NCBI GenBank assembly: GCA_963837455.1
Contig: CAWINM010000001.1
Location: 2,046,001-2,110,000, forward strand
Source of the DNA: DASYQD01 sp963837455
GTDB lineage: Bacteria; Acidobacteriota; Thermoanaerobaculia; Multivoradales; JAIOJS01
Length of the DNA stretch: 64,000 bases
Reading direction: 5' to 3'
Position numbers and translations under genes: made by a program. Shown one piece after another: positions 1-9,192 of this stretch. The notes below the pieces were generated by a model. The model saw only the letters and a program-made list of their open reading frames with translations. It made no database searches and was not told where the DNA came from. Every line of letters starts with the position of its first letter. Positions within the stretch are counted from its first letter, which is position 1.

Positions 1-1294
1 AGCCGGTGGCGCCGCCCGGGGAGAGGCCGATCTCGCGGAAGCGCGCCTCCAACCAGTCGGCGGCGGCCGCGAGCCCCTCGGTCCCGATCCCGCGCCCCTC
101 GCGCTTGTCGTCGGCGAGCCAGGCGACGTCGGCGAGGAAGCGGTCGGCGGCGGTCTCCTCGTAGTGCGGCGGGGTGTCGACCCACCGCACCACCGCGATG
201 TTGGTCTCGTGCGGCGCCCCCGGGAAGCGGTTGGTGGCGAAGGCGAGCGCCTTGCCGTCGGGCGAGAACATCGGGAAGCCGTCGAAACCGGGGCTGTCGG
301 TGAGGCGCTCGAACCGGGTGCCCGCCGAGTCGATCGCCCACAGCTCGAACTCGCGGCCGGCGGGGTCGCCGACGTTGCTCGAGAAGATGATGCGGTCGCC
401 GTCGGGGAAGAAGGCCGGCGCGAAGGAGGCGGCCCCGAGGTAGGTGACCTGGTGCGCCTCGCTGCCGTCGGCCTTGGCCACCCAGAGCTCGAGCTGCCCC
501 GGCCTGACGAGACCCTTGGCCAGCATCTCCTTGTAGTCGTCGAGCGCCGCTCCCTGCGGCCGCGATGCGCGCCAGGCGATGCGGCTGCAGTCGGGGGAGA
601 AGACCGGGCCGCCGTCGTAGCCCGCCGCGTGGGTGAGGCGCACGACGTGGGAGCCGTCGCCATCCATGCGGTAGATCTCGAGGTCGCCGTCGCGGTCGGA
701 GGTGAAGACGATCGAGCCGTCGCGTGGGCACACCGTCGCCTCGGCGTCGTAGGCGTGGTTGTCGGTGAGCCGCCGCAGCGCGCCGTCGCCCTGCTGCAGC
801 ACGATCTCGTAGTCGTCGTAGACCGCCCAGGTGTAGCCACGGCTGCGGTCCGGCGGCGGCGGGCAGGCCGGCGAGAAGAGCTCGGTGGTGGAGTAGAGGA
901 AGCGGTCGTCGGCGAAGAAGAAGCCGCAGGTGGTACGACCGCGGCCGGAGGAGAGCCGCCGCGCCGGCGTCCCGGCGGCGAGGTCGAGGACGTACTCCTG
1001 GTCGCAGCCTCCCTCGGGGAGGGTGCGCTGGAAGATCAGCCGCTTGCCGTCGGCGGACCAGTAGGCCTCGGCGTTCTCGCCGCCGGAGGTGAGCTGGCGG
1101 ATGTCGGCGAGGTGCGGCTCGGCCGCGGGAGCGGCGCTTGCGGTGGTGGCCGCGGGCGCCGCGGCGGCCGCAGCCGCGGGCCGTGCGCTGGTCGCTGTGG
1201 CGACCGCGGCAAGGATCGCGAGGGCGAAGCCCAGGGGGCGGGCCGTCCTGGCCGCCGGCCGCGCGCGCCCACCGACGCTCCGCAGGGGGTTCAC
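1..1294 (-). CDS. PD40 beta-propeller / M28-type peptidase, C-terminal part cut off
   Basis: Secreted or periplasmic peptidase whose downstream end lies beyond base 1. From a GTG at 1294 the frame gives an Ala-rich signal-like N-terminus, then TolB/PD40 propeller repeats (blades read like FTSDRDGDLEIYRMDGDG, FSPDGKALAFATNRF). Next comes a linker and the start of a peptidase-like segment (DWLEARFREIGLSPGG) that resembles the beginning of M28 aminopeptidase domains. PD40 fused to M28 is a known arrangement; the zinc ligands would lie outside the window, so the peptidase class is inferred. The frame is open further upstream, so the start is chosen because it is followed directly by the hydrophobic leader. 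Confidence 0.8.
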   Translation of the reverse strand, partial: MNPLRSVGGRARPAARTARPLGFALAILAAVATATSARPAAAAAAAPAATTASAAPAAEPHLADIRQLTSGGENAEAYWSADGKRLIFQRTLPEGGCDQEYVLDLAAGTPARRLSSGRGRTTCGFFFADDRFLYSTTELFSPACPPPPDRSRGYTWAVYDDYEIVLQQGDGALRRLTDNHAYDAEATVCPRDGSIVFTSDRDGDLEIYRMDGDGSHVVRLTHAAGYDGGPVFSPDCSRIAWRASRPQGAALDDYKEMLAKGLVRPGQLELWVAKADGSEAHQVTYLGAASFAPAFFPDGDRIIFSSNVGDPAGREFELWAIDSAGTRFERLTDSPGFDGFPMFSPDGKALAFATNRFPGAPHETNIAVVRWVDTPPHYEETAADRFLADVAWLADDKREGRGIGTEGLAAAADWLEARFREIGLSPGGATG

Positions 1295-1632
1295 GAGCCG
1301 GAGAATGCCACGGGCCGGGCCTTCACGGCCAGCCCCGGCGTCACCCGTGGTGGTGGCCTTGCCCTTGCGGCGCCGCTCAGCGCCAATGCCGACAGGGCGT
1401 CCACCACACCCGACTCCTGGCTCCGCTCGTGCTGGCTGGCGAGCACCGCCACCGCGCCGGCCGGATCGCCGCGTTCGGCCAGGCCGGCGGCGAGCCCGCT
1501 CGCCTGGGTGCCCGAGAACGACGCCGGAAGATGCGCCTGCCAGCGGCACAAACAGGGCGAAGCGCCGGTCCTCCAGCCCGCCAATCTGGTAAACGGTGTC
1601 GAAGGCGGCGTAGAGCCGATGGGAGTCTCCCG
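1295..1632. other. Intergenic stretch with no convincing gene
   Basis: A 338-base gap between two minus-strand genes. A 97-codon minus frame (1291-1584) ends in a GTGA overlap with the GTG of the peptidase gene, but its composition is low-complexity and I recognise no family. Another minus frame just below 1632 has protein-like composition (residues such as RLYAAFDTVYQIGGLEDRRF) and then becomes Arg-rich. This could be a decayed gene end; I cannot show it. Confidence 0.35.
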
Positions 1633-2793
1633 TCAGTGACAGCTGGGATCGGACCAGGTGAGCGCCGCCACTCCGCTCCAGCTCGAGAAGTAGGGCACCA
1701 GCGCGCAGAGGTAGGAGACGTAGACCCGGTCGCCGTCGCGCGCCACCCCCCAGCTTCCTCGCTGATTGTCGACGCCCGGGTAGTCGGCGCGCCAGGTCGG
1801 CTTCCTGGGGTTGACGACGCTCACCACCTCGAGGTCGCTCCTGCCGGCGGCGACGAAGAGGAGCTTGCAGTGCGGGTCGTAGACGAGCTCGTTGGCGTGC
1901 CCCTGGGCGCCGAACCAGCTGAAGGGCCCGCCCGGGCACTTCCACGGGTTCCACCAGCTCAGCCGCCGGATGCGGTTCGGCTTGGCGACGTTGAGCACCT
2001 CGAGACCGCAGTAGTCGGCGCTCACGTAGAGCCGGCTGCCGTCGAGGACGACGTTGTTGTAGGCCCGCGGGCGGCCGTTGAGCGCCGGGTTGGAGTAGTG
2101 GCCGATCTCCCGCGGTGCGTCGGCGTGGCGCGCGTCGACGATGCGCACGCCGCCGGCGTCGTAGGCGAGGTAGACGACGCCGTTTCTTACCGCCAGACCG
2201 CGGGCGTTGACCTTGTGCGGATCGGGATGGGGGTCGGGGAAGTGGATGTCGGGCACGAAGCGCGAGACCAGGCGCAACCGGCCCTGCTTCGCTCCCGCGA
2301 AGACGGCAAGCCCGTTGTGCATGGCGCCGAGGTAGGCGAGGTCCCCCTCGACGGCGACGACGGCGGCGCCGCCGCGCAGCTGGTCGTCGCGCCAGAGATC
2401 GAGCGGCTTCGGCGTCGCCGGGTCGCTGACGTCGAGCACCGCCAGGCCCGGGCTCTCGGCGTTGGGGTCGAAGACGTCACCGAGGGCAAGGAACAGCAGC
2501 TCGCCGGACTGCACGAGGTTGTTGACGTCGAGCCCGCCGACGGCGTCGCCGGCGACCGTCGCCACCAGAGTCGGCGTCGCCGCGAGGTCGTAGACCCGCA
2601 ACCCGGCGTCCTTGGCGGCGACGTAGAGGAACGGTCGCCCCTCGGCGTCGGGCCGCATCGTCATCGTCGCGCTGCCGCAGCCGTCGGCCGCCGGCAGCTC
2701 CCACTGCGGCTGCAGATCGACCGGCGGGGCGGCGTGGGTGGCAGCGGCGGCGAGCAGCGGTAGCAGGCTGGCGATGGCGACGCGCAAGCCCAT
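1633..2793 (-). CDS. Secreted LVIVD-repeat beta-propeller protein
   Basis: 386 residues. The ATG at 2793 has an AGGTG sequence just upstream and starts a clear signal peptide (MGLRVAIASLLPLLAAAATHA). The rest is a chain of propeller blades of the LVIVD type (LYVAAKDAGLRVYDLA, GLAVLDVSDPATPKPL, GGVRIVDARHADAPREIG, GLEVLNVAKPNRIRRL), probably an extracytoplasmic protein of unknown ligand. The same frame is open upstream through the C-terminal coding part of hypB with no stop between them, so automatic callers may give a false 446-residue start. Function beyond the fold is not known. Confidence 0.8.
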   Translation of the reverse strand: MGLRVAIASLLPLLAAAATHAAPPVDLQPQWELPAADGCGSATMTMRPDAEGRPFLYVAAKDAGLRVYDLAATPTLVATVAGDAVGGLDVNNLVQSGELLFLALGDVFDPNAESPGLAVLDVSDPATPKPLDLWRDDQLRGGAAVVAVEGDLAYLGAMHNGLAVFAGAKQGRLRLVSRFVPDIHFPDPHPDPHKVNARGLAVRNGVVYLAYDAGGVRIVDARHADAPREIGHYSNPALNGRPRAYNNVVLDGSRLYVSADYCGLEVLNVAKPNRIRRLSWWNPWKCPGGPFSWFGAQGHANELVYDPHCKLLFVAAGRSDLEVVSVVNPRKPTWRADYPGVDNQRGSWGVARDGDRVYVSYLCALVPYFSSWSGVAALTWSDPSCH

Positions 2794-3529
2794 CAGGCAC
2801 CTCGGGTTCGGCGGGGACGCGTCCCTGCCGATGCCAGATGCCACCTCCACGCCCGCGGTCACGCCCGCCGCCAGCTCCTCGAGGCGCGCGATCCACTCTT
2901 CCATGCCGGCGCCGGTGCGCGCCGAGGTCTCGAGCACCGGCAGCCCGGGGCGCACGGCGTCGATCGCCGCCATCGCCGCCGCGGCGATCGAAGCCCACCG
3001 CCTCGGCGACGTCGACCTTGGTGATCAGGGCGAGGTCGGCGCCGTTGAAGATGGTCGGGTACTTGAGAGGCTTGTCCTCTCCCTCGGTGACGGACATCAG
3101 CACCACCCGCAGGTTCTCGCCGAGGTCGTAGCTCGCCGGGCACACCAGGTTGCCGACGTTCTCGATGAAGAGGACGTCGAGCGCCGCGAGGTCGCGCCCC
3201 AGCTCCCAGCCGGCGAGCGCGCGCTCGATCATCTCGGCGTCGAGGTGGCAGACCGTGCCGGTGACGATCTGCTCCACCGGGGCGCCGCTGCGGCGCAGGC
3301 GTTCGGCGTCGCGCTCGGTGGCGAGGTCGCCGACGAGCGCCGCCACCCGCGCCCGCCCGTGCAGCGCGGCGAGCGTCTTCTGCAGCAGCTCGGTCTTGCC
3401 GGCGCCGGGCCCCGACACCAGGTTGACGACGAAGACGCCGGCGTCGCGGAAGCGCCGGCGCAGCTCGGCGGCGAGCAGGTCGTTCTTCTTCAGGATCCCC
3501 TGGCGAACCTCAATGATGCGCGGTTGCAT
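2794..3529 (-). CDS. hypB: Hydrogenase/urease nickel incorporation GTPase HypB, frameshifted
   Basis: HypB is a GTPase that helps insert nickel into [NiFe] hydrogenase. The start at 3529 (MQPRIIEVRQGIL) is followed by a P-loop GPGAGKTEL near residue 44, a C-H metal-site motif (TVCHLDAEM), NVGNLVCP, and the base-recognition motif ITKVD. After AEAVGFDR the frame breaks near 2983: the family-like continuation (AAAMAAIDAVRPGLPVLETSARTGAGMEEWIARLEEL) lies in the next frame, as if one C were inserted. That second frame has no stop before the LVIVD gene, so the true end is unclear; the given end is simply the base before that gene. The gene overlaps hypA by 20 bases. Real mutation or assembly error cannot be told apart here. 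Confidence 0.8.
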
Positions 3530-3872
3530 TCTCGTTCACCTCCAGCGCGTAGAGCTCGAGCTCGCGTCCGCCCACCACGTCCGGGGTCGGCGTGCCGCAG
3601 TCGGGGCAGCGCAGGTCCTGCAAGGTGGCCGGCTTGGGCTCGCCGCCGCAGAGGGGGCAGAGCACGGTGAGCGGTGTCTCCTCGACGGCGAGCCGCGCCC
3701 CGGCGATCGGGGTGCCGGCGGTGGCGACGTCGAAGGAGAACTCGAGCGCGTCGCGCACCACACCGGACAGCGGCCCCAGCCGCACGTGCACCACCTCGAC
3801 GCGGGCGCCCAGCTCCTCGGCCTTCTCGCAGACCGCCTCGACGAGGCCGATGGCGATGGAGAGCTCGTGCAT
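3510..3872 (-). CDS. hypA: Hydrogenase nickel incorporation protein HypA
   Basis: 120 residues, normal for the family. HypA is the small zinc protein that delivers nickel with HypB during [NiFe]-hydrogenase maturation in the cytoplasm. I chose the ATG at 3872 because it gives the conserved MHELSIA start, with the His2/Glu3 nickel site. The zinc site is CPLC followed by CPDC. The upstream open frame to 4055 is spurious extension. The 3' end overlaps hypB by 20 bases, so the two are co-transcribed. The hydrogenase subunits and hypC/D/E are not in the window. Confidence 0.93.
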   Translation of the reverse strand: MHELSIAIGLVEAVCEKAEELGARVEVVHVRLGPLSGVVRDALEFSFDVATAGTPIAGARLAVEETPLTVLCPLCGGEPKPATLQDLRCPDCGTPTPDVVGGRELELYALEVNENATAHH

Positions 3873-4081
3873 GGCGTCGAGGCGAGAATACCGCGACGGC
3901 TCCCGCCCTTCGGGGCGGGGTGGTGGGGCGAGGATCCCTCTCGCTGCGAGGGGCGGCCGCCAGCCGATGCCTGCCTCGCCGTGCGGCGAAGGCCGCCGGC
4001 TCCTGCCGGGGGCAAATCGGGCGGCGCCTGGTGGGAGCGGGGCAGCGCCCGGCATCCGGGCGACTCTGCGGCTCGGCTAAC

Positions 4082-6418
4082 ATGCGCGTGGTGTTCCCTC
4101 CCGGCGGAGAGCGCGATGCCCGGCGCGTGCGCGTGCGCGGCGTCGTGCAGGGGGTCGGCTTCCGGCCCTTCGTCTACCGGCTGGCACGCGCGCACGGGCT
4201 CGGCGGCTGGGTGCTCAACGACGCCGACGGAGTGGAGATCCACCTCGAGGGCGAAGCGGCGGCCCTCGACGCCATGCTCGCCGAGCTGGTGGAGAGCCCG
4301 CCGCCGGCGAGCCGCATCGCCGAGGTGGCGGTGGTGGCGGCGGAGCTCGCCGGCGACGGCGCCTTCGAGATCCGTGAGAGCGCCCGCGAGGCCGCGCCCA
4401 CCACGCGGATCTCGCCCGACCTGCCGGTGTGCGGCCGCTGCCTCGCCGAGCTCGCCGACCCGGCGGACCGCCGTCACGGCTACCCCTACATCAACTGCAC
4501 CGACTGTGGGCCCCGCTACTCGATCATTCTCGCGCTCCCCTACGACCGGCCGTTCACCACCATGCGCGAGTGGCCGCTGTGCGAGGAGTGCGCGCGCGAG
4601 TACGAGGACCCCCTCGATCGCCGCTTCCACGCCCAGCCGGTGGCCTGCCCGCGCTGCGGGCCCCACTTCGCGCTGCAAGAGGCGACGCGCGCGGGGCACG
4701 GGAGGCCGCTCGCCGAGACCGGCCCGCGCGGCGACGGCGATGCTGCCGCCATCGCCGCTGCCGTTGCGCGGCTGCGTGCCGGCGAGGTGCTGGCGGTCAA
4801 GGGGCTCGGCGGCTACCACCTCGCCTGCGACGCCACCCACGCCGCCGCGGTGGCCGCCCTCCGCGAGCGCAAGCTCCGCAAGGAGCGCCCCTTCGCGGTG
4901 ATGGCCCGCGACCTCGCCACGGCGCGCGCGCACGTCGAGCTGTCGGCCGCGGCGGAGGCGCTGCTCACCGGCAGCGCCCGTCCCATCGTGCTGGCGCCCG
5001 CCCGCGCCGCGTTGCCCGGCCTGGCGCCCGACAACCGCGACCTCGGCGTGATGCTCCCCTACGCGCCCATCCACCACCTGCTGTTCGCCGCCGGCGCGCC
5101 GCCGCTGCTGGTGCTCACCAGTGCCAACCGTTCCAGCGAGCCGATTGCCTACCGGGACGACGAGGCGCGGGAGCGGCTCGCCGGCATCGCCGACGCGCTG
5201 CTCGTCGGCGAGCGGCCGATCGCCCGCCGCGTCGACGACTCGGTGTGCCGGGTGGGCGCCCTCGGGCCGGTGGTGCTGCGCCGCGCGCGGGGCCTGGCGC
5301 CGGGCGCCGTGGCGCGGCTGCCGACGCCGCGACCCATCCTCGCCGTCGGTCCCGACCTCAAGAACAGCGTCACCCTGGTGGTGGGCGGCGACGCCTTCGT
5401 CAGCCAGCATCTCGGCGACCTCGAGAGCTACGACGCCTTCCTCGCCTTCACCGCCACCGTGCGCGACCTGGTGGCAATGTACGACGTGCGCTGGGAGGAC
5501 GTGCTGCTCGCGCACGACGCGCATCCCCAGTATCGCTCGACGGTGTACGCGCTCGAGCTCGCGCCTGCGGACCGCCTCGCGGTGCAGCATCACCGCGCCC
5601 ACGTGGCGAGCGTGCTGGCAGAGCGCGGCGCGCTCGACGAGCGGGTGGTGGGAGTGGCGCTCGACGGCACCGGCTACGGCGACGACGGCGCCATCTGGGG
5701 GGGCGAGCTGTTCGTCGGCAGCGTCCGCGCAGGGTTCGCGCGCGCCGCCCATCTGCGCTCCGCTGCGCTCGCCGGCGGCGACGCGGCGGCGCGGCATCCG
5801 GTGCAGGCGGCGGCGGGCTTCGTCGGCGATCTCGAGAGCCTCTCGGGCTTCGCGCTCCCCGACCTGCGGGCCGCCCCCTTCGATTTTCCCGACCTCTACG
5901 ACCGCGCCCGTGAGCTGGTGCGCAAAGGGGTGCGGGTCTTTCCCACCACCTCGACGGGGCGCCTCTTCGACACCGCCGCCGCCTTGCTCGGCTTCACGCG
6001 GGCCATCACCTTCGAGGGGCAGGCGGCGATCTGGCTCGAGCACCAGGCGCGCGGGGTCGGCGAGGTCGCTCCCTATCCGTTCCCGTTCGCCGAGGGCGAG
6101 CTCGACTTCCGCCCGCTGCTCGCGGCGCTGGTGGCCGACCGCGTCGCCGGCCGGCCGGTCGCCGAGGTGGCTCGCGCCTTCCACGGCGGCGTCGCCACCG
6201 GCGTCGCCACCGCAGCGCGCCTGCTGGCCGCCGCGTCCGGCGTGTCGACGGTCGTGCTCTCCGGTGGTGTCTTCCAGAACGAGCTGCTGCTGGCTGCGGT
6301 TGCCGCGGCGCTGCGGATGGCGGGGCTCGAGGCATGGGCCAACCGCGAGGTGCCCCCCAACGACGGCGGTGTCAGCCTCGGCCAGGCGGCGATCGCCGCG
6401 TGCGCGGCGCCGGCGTAG
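4082..6418 (+). CDS. hypF: Carbamoyltransferase HypF
   Basis: 778 residues, full length. HypF makes the thiocarbamate on HypE from carbamoyl phosphate, the source of the cyanide ligands of [NiFe] hydrogenase. Domains in order: acylphosphatase-like (VVQGVGFRPFVYRLA near residue 25), two zinc-finger pairs (CGRC..CTDCG and CEEC..CPRCG), a YrdC-like domain (about 215-400), and a Kae1-like carbamoyltransferase domain with HHRAH, DGTGYGDDG and a final GGVFQN. The ATG at 4082 is taken because the acylphosphatase domain starts right after it. It is divergent from hypA, with 209 bases between. Confidence 0.95.
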   Translation: MRVVFPPGGERDARRVRVRGVVQGVGFRPFVYRLARAHGLGGWVLNDADGVEIHLEGEAAALDAMLAELVESPPPASRIAEVAVVAAELAGDGAFEIRESAREAAPTTRISPDLPVCGRCLAELADPADRRHGYPYINCTDCGPRYSIILALPYDRPFTTMREWPLCEECAREYEDPLDRRFHAQPVACPRCGPHFALQEATRAGHGRPLAETGPRGDGDAAAIAAAVARLRAGEVLAVKGLGGYHLACDATHAAAVAALRERKLRKERPFAVMARDLATARAHVELSAAAEALLTGSARPIVLAPARAALPGLAPDNRDLGVMLPYAPIHHLLFAAGAPPLLVLTSANRSSEPIAYRDDEARERLAGIADALLVGERPIARRVDDSVCRVGALGPVVLRRARGLAPGAVARLPTPRPILAVGPDLKNSVTLVVGGDAFVSQHLGDLESYDAFLAFTATVRDLVAMYDVRWEDVLLAHDAHPQYRSTVYALELAPADRLAVQHHRAHVASVLAERGALDERVVGVALDGTGYGDDGAIWGGELFVGSVRAGFARAAHLRSAALAGGDAAARHPVQAAAGFVGDLESLSGFALPDLRAAPFDFPDLYDRARELVRKGVRVFPTTSTGRLFDTAAALLGFTRAITFEGQAAIWLEHQARGVGEVAPYPFPFAEGELDFRPLLAALVADRVAGRPVAEVARAFHGGVATGVATAARLLAAASGVSTVVLSGGVFQNELLLAAVAAALRMAGLEAWANREVPPNDGGVSLGQAAIAACAAPA

Positions 6419-6484
6419 CGGCGCCGGCCGCGCGCCGACCGGGTCGCGGCGAAGGATTGACCGTTCGGCGAGGGTCTTACAGGT

Positions 6485-8308
6485 ATGCCGCCTCCCAAGA
6501 CGGCAGCGCGGCTCGCCGCCGTCGCCGCTGCCCTCGCCGCTCTCGCTGCCGCTCCACGCCCGCCCACCGAGGCGGCGGCGGCGATGGGGGAGGTGGTCGA
6601 GGTCGACCTGGTCAACGTCGAGGTGCGGGCGAGCGACGCCGCCGGCCGGCCGGTCACCGGCCTGCGGCAGGGCGACTTCCGCCTGCTCGAGGACGGCCGG
6701 CCGGTCACCATCTCGCATTTCGCCGCCGTGACACCGGTCGCTTCCGGGCCGGCCACCGCCGCGCCGGCCGCCGCGATGGTCGGACAGGACACCGCCGAGC
6801 CGCCGGCGGCAGAGGAGACGCCCGGCGTCCACCTGCTCGTCTACTTCGACGATCAGCACCTCGCTCCGGCGCATCGCGCCACGGTGCTGCGGCAGCTGAG
6901 AGAGCTCGCCGACGAGCATCTCGCGCCCGACGACCTCGTCTCGGTGGTGACCGAGGACATGAGCGTGAAGGTCCGTCTGCCGTTCTCGACCGACCGCGCG
7001 GCGCTCGACCGCTCCCTGGCGGAGCTGGCGAGCGCCCCGGCCACCGGCGGCGACATCGAGCGGGCTCTCGCCATGGCGTACAACGAGATGATCGACAACC
7101 AGCGGGCGCAGGTGAAGCTCGGTGACCCCTGCGGCATGAGCGTCGCCGAGCCGATCCGCCGCTACGCCGAGCTGGCGCGCGACGATGCGCTGCGCACGCT
7201 CGGGCACCTGCGCTTCGTCGTCAACTCGCTGGCCGGCCTGGGCGGCCGCAAGGCGCTGCTCTACGTGAGCGACGGCATTCCGCTCGAGCCGGGCAGCGAG
7301 CTCTACCAGGCGTTCAACCAGCTCTGCGGCGGCGGTGCCCTGCGCGAGGGCGTGGGGCTTCCCGACGATCTCTCCCCGAACGACACCTTCGGCATGCGCA
7401 AGCCAGGAGCGGTAGAGGAGGTCGCACTGGACGTGGCGCAACGGTCGCTCGCCGACGAGCTGAGCCGCCTGGCGGCGCACGCCAACGCCCAGGGCGTGAG
7501 CCTCTACACCCTGCAGGCGAGTGGGCTGAAGACGGCGAGCACCGCCACGCTGAGCCCGGACGAGCGACTGCTCCAGGTCCCGGCGGTGACGGCGGCGATC
7601 GCGGACAACCTGGTGCAGCCGCTGGTGTACCTCGCCAGCGAGACCGGTGGCCGCGCGCTGCTCAACAGCAACGACTACGTGCCCGACCTGGTGCGCATGC
7701 GGGAGGACCTCTCCACGTACTACAGCCTGGCGTTCGTTCCCGCGCACCACGGCGACGGCAAGGAGCACTCGCTGGCGGTCGAGGTGTCGCGGCGCGGGGT
7801 GCGGCTCGACTACCGGCGCAACTACCGCGACAAGCCGCCACTCGAGCAAGCCGTCGACCGCACGCTGGCGGCGCTCGTGCACGGCTTCGCCGACAACCCG
7901 CTGGAGGTGATCCTGGAGGCGGGTGCGGCCACGGCGGCCGGCGATGGCACCCTCGCGGTGCCCCTGCACCTGAAGATCCCGCTGTTCCGGCTGTCGCTGC
8001 TGCCCAGCGGCGACACCTTCGCCGGCAAGCTGCGACTGCTGGTGGCGACGAGCCTGGCGGGTGGCGAGCCGTCGCCGCTGCACCAGGTCGAGGTGCCGGT
8101 CACCGTGCCGCGCCTGCAGATGCTCACCGCCTACGGGCAGTACTTCGCCTACGACCTCACGCTGCACCTGCAGCCAGGCTCGCAGCGGGTGGCGGTGGCG
8201 GTGCGCGACGAGGTGAGCGCGATCGCCTCCTACCTGTCGCGCAGCCTCGAGGTGGCCTCGCCGCCGGCGACCACCGCTGCCGCCGGTAGCGGCTCGCGCC
8301 CGCGCTGA
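6485..8308 (+). CDS. VWFA-related protein of the acidobacterial type
   Basis: 607 residues with an Ala-rich signal peptide (about 1-35). The N-terminal segment (VVEVDLVNVEVRASDAAGRPVTGLRQGDFRLLEDGRPVTI) is the typical start of the VWFA-related Acidobacterial domain family (TIGR03436 type). A von Willebrand A-like domain follows (LLVYFDDQHLAP, LVSVVTEDMSVKVRLPFSTDR, ALLYVSDGIPLEPG), then a beta-rich C-terminal part. Probably extracytoplasmic; the role is not established for the family. It is one of the best taxonomic pointers in the window. It sits 66 bases downstream of hypF with no evident functional link. Confidence 0.88.
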   Translation: MPPPKTAARLAAVAAALAALAAAPRPPTEAAAAMGEVVEVDLVNVEVRASDAAGRPVTGLRQGDFRLLEDGRPVTISHFAAVTPVASGPATAAPAAAMVGQDTAEPPAAEETPGVHLLVYFDDQHLAPAHRATVLRQLRELADEHLAPDDLVSVVTEDMSVKVRLPFSTDRAALDRSLAELASAPATGGDIERALAMAYNEMIDNQRAQVKLGDPCGMSVAEPIRRYAELARDDALRTLGHLRFVVNSLAGLGGRKALLYVSDGIPLEPGSELYQAFNQLCGGGALREGVGLPDDLSPNDTFGMRKPGAVEEVALDVAQRSLADELSRLAAHANAQGVSLYTLQASGLKTASTATLSPDERLLQVPAVTAAIADNLVQPLVYLASETGGRALLNSNDYVPDLVRMREDLSTYYSLAFVPAHHGDGKEHSLAVEVSRRGVRLDYRRNYRDKPPLEQAVDRTLAALVHGFADNPLEVILEAGAATAAGDGTLAVPLHLKIPLFRLSLLPSGDTFAGKLRLLVATSLAGGEPSPLHQVEVPVTVPRLQMLTAYGQYFAYDLTLHLQPGSQRVAVAVRDEVSAIASYLSRSLEVASPPATTAAAGSGSRPR

Positions 8309-8339
8309 GCAGTCGCCTGCCGGCGCGCCAAGCGTGGTG

Positions 8340-9149
8340 TCAGCCGAAGACCGCGACGGCCTGCCGGCTCAAGGCGGCGAGGCGGCCGCCCGGGCTCCAC
8401 AGCCGTGCCGCGGCGTGGGCGTAGCCGCTCTCGGCGGCGTCGAGCTCGGCGCGATAGAGCCACCAGGCGTCCGCCGCAACCTCCTCCTCGATCGGCAGCA
8501 GCTCGACCGCCCAAGTGATGGAGGCGGCCGGAGCGACGGCAGGGAGCCGCGGCACCGCAGGCGAGGGCCAGGCGTCGAGCAGGCCGAGGACGTGCTCCTC
8601 GCCGAGGGGGGAGGGCTCGCCGCGGAAGCGACACCAGCCGCCGATCTCGCGCGTCGAGCCACCCGAGTAGGGCTCGGCCCCGAAGGCGCGACGGTACTCG
8701 AAGAAGCGCGTGAACTGAGGGGCGGCGGCGCTGTCGGCGAGCAGCGGCGGCAGCTCCCCCGGGGGTGGCGCTGGCGGCGGCGGCGGCGGCGCGGCGTCCA
8801 CCGACGAGCGGCGAGCGCCGCCGAAGCTCGCCAGGGCGGTGCAGCCCACGACCTCGCCGCGCCGGACCTCCGCCTGCAGGTGGCTCACCGCGCGACCGTG
8901 GCGCAGCTCGCGCACCACCAGCTCGACGTCGCCGGGCTCGAGCGGCGCGGGGAAGGAGGCGGCGAGCGTCCGGCAGGGGCGCGGCTCGCCCAGCCGCGCG
9001 CGTGCGGCGGCGAGCGCCATGGCCAGCAGCAGGCCACCGAAGGTGGCGCGCCCCTGCGCCCAGCCTTCGGGGATGGTGGCGGCGGCGCCCTCCCCGGCGA
9101 GGCGCGGCGCACAAGCGGCGGCGAACGAGGGGTCTGCGGTGGCAATCAC
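8340..9149 (-). CDS. Acyl-CoA thioesterase family protein (double hotdog)
   Basis: 269 residues starting at ATG 9149. The N-terminal hotdog half reads WAQGRATFGGLLLAMAL, AASFPAPLEPGDVELVVRELRHGRAVSHLQAEVRRGEVVGC, typical of TesB/acyl-CoA thioesterase-like proteins. The second half (FFEYRRAF, GWCRFRGE, LLDAWPSPAV, ASITWAVELLP) fits the C-terminal hotdog of the same family. It would hydrolyse acyl-CoA in the cytoplasm; chain-length preference cannot be seen. The middle is a Pro/Ala-rich linker. Confidence 0.8.
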   Translation of the reverse strand: MIATADPSFAAACAPRLAGEGAAATIPEGWAQGRATFGGLLLAMALAAARARLGEPRPCRTLAASFPAPLEPGDVELVVRELRHGRAVSHLQAEVRRGEVVGCTALASFGGARRSSVDAAPPPPPPAPPPGELPPLLADSAAAPQFTRFFEYRRAFGAEPYSGGSTREIGGWCRFRGEPSPLGEEHVLGLLDAWPSPAVPRLPAVAPAASITWAVELLPIEEEVAADAWWLYRAELDAAESGYAHAAARLWSPGGRLAALSRQAVAVFG

Positions 9150-9192
9150 GGCGTCGGCGCGATGATAGTGCGTCGCGGCGCCGGCGGCGCCG

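Noticed and set aside
1291..1584. A 97-codon minus frame overlapping the peptidase start by GTGA
   Set aside because: Tempting coupling, but low-complexity text, no family, and no good ribosome binding site.
164..1639. A 491-codon plus frame
   Set aside because: It is antisense to the PD40 peptidase, whose blades are clear on the minus strand.
3536..8167. A 1,543-codon minus-strand frame opposite hypF and the VWFA gene
   Set aside because: It is an antisense shadow in very GC-rich DNA; the text is rich in Arg, Gln, His and Gly and matches no family, while the plus strand has clear HypF and VWFA motifs.
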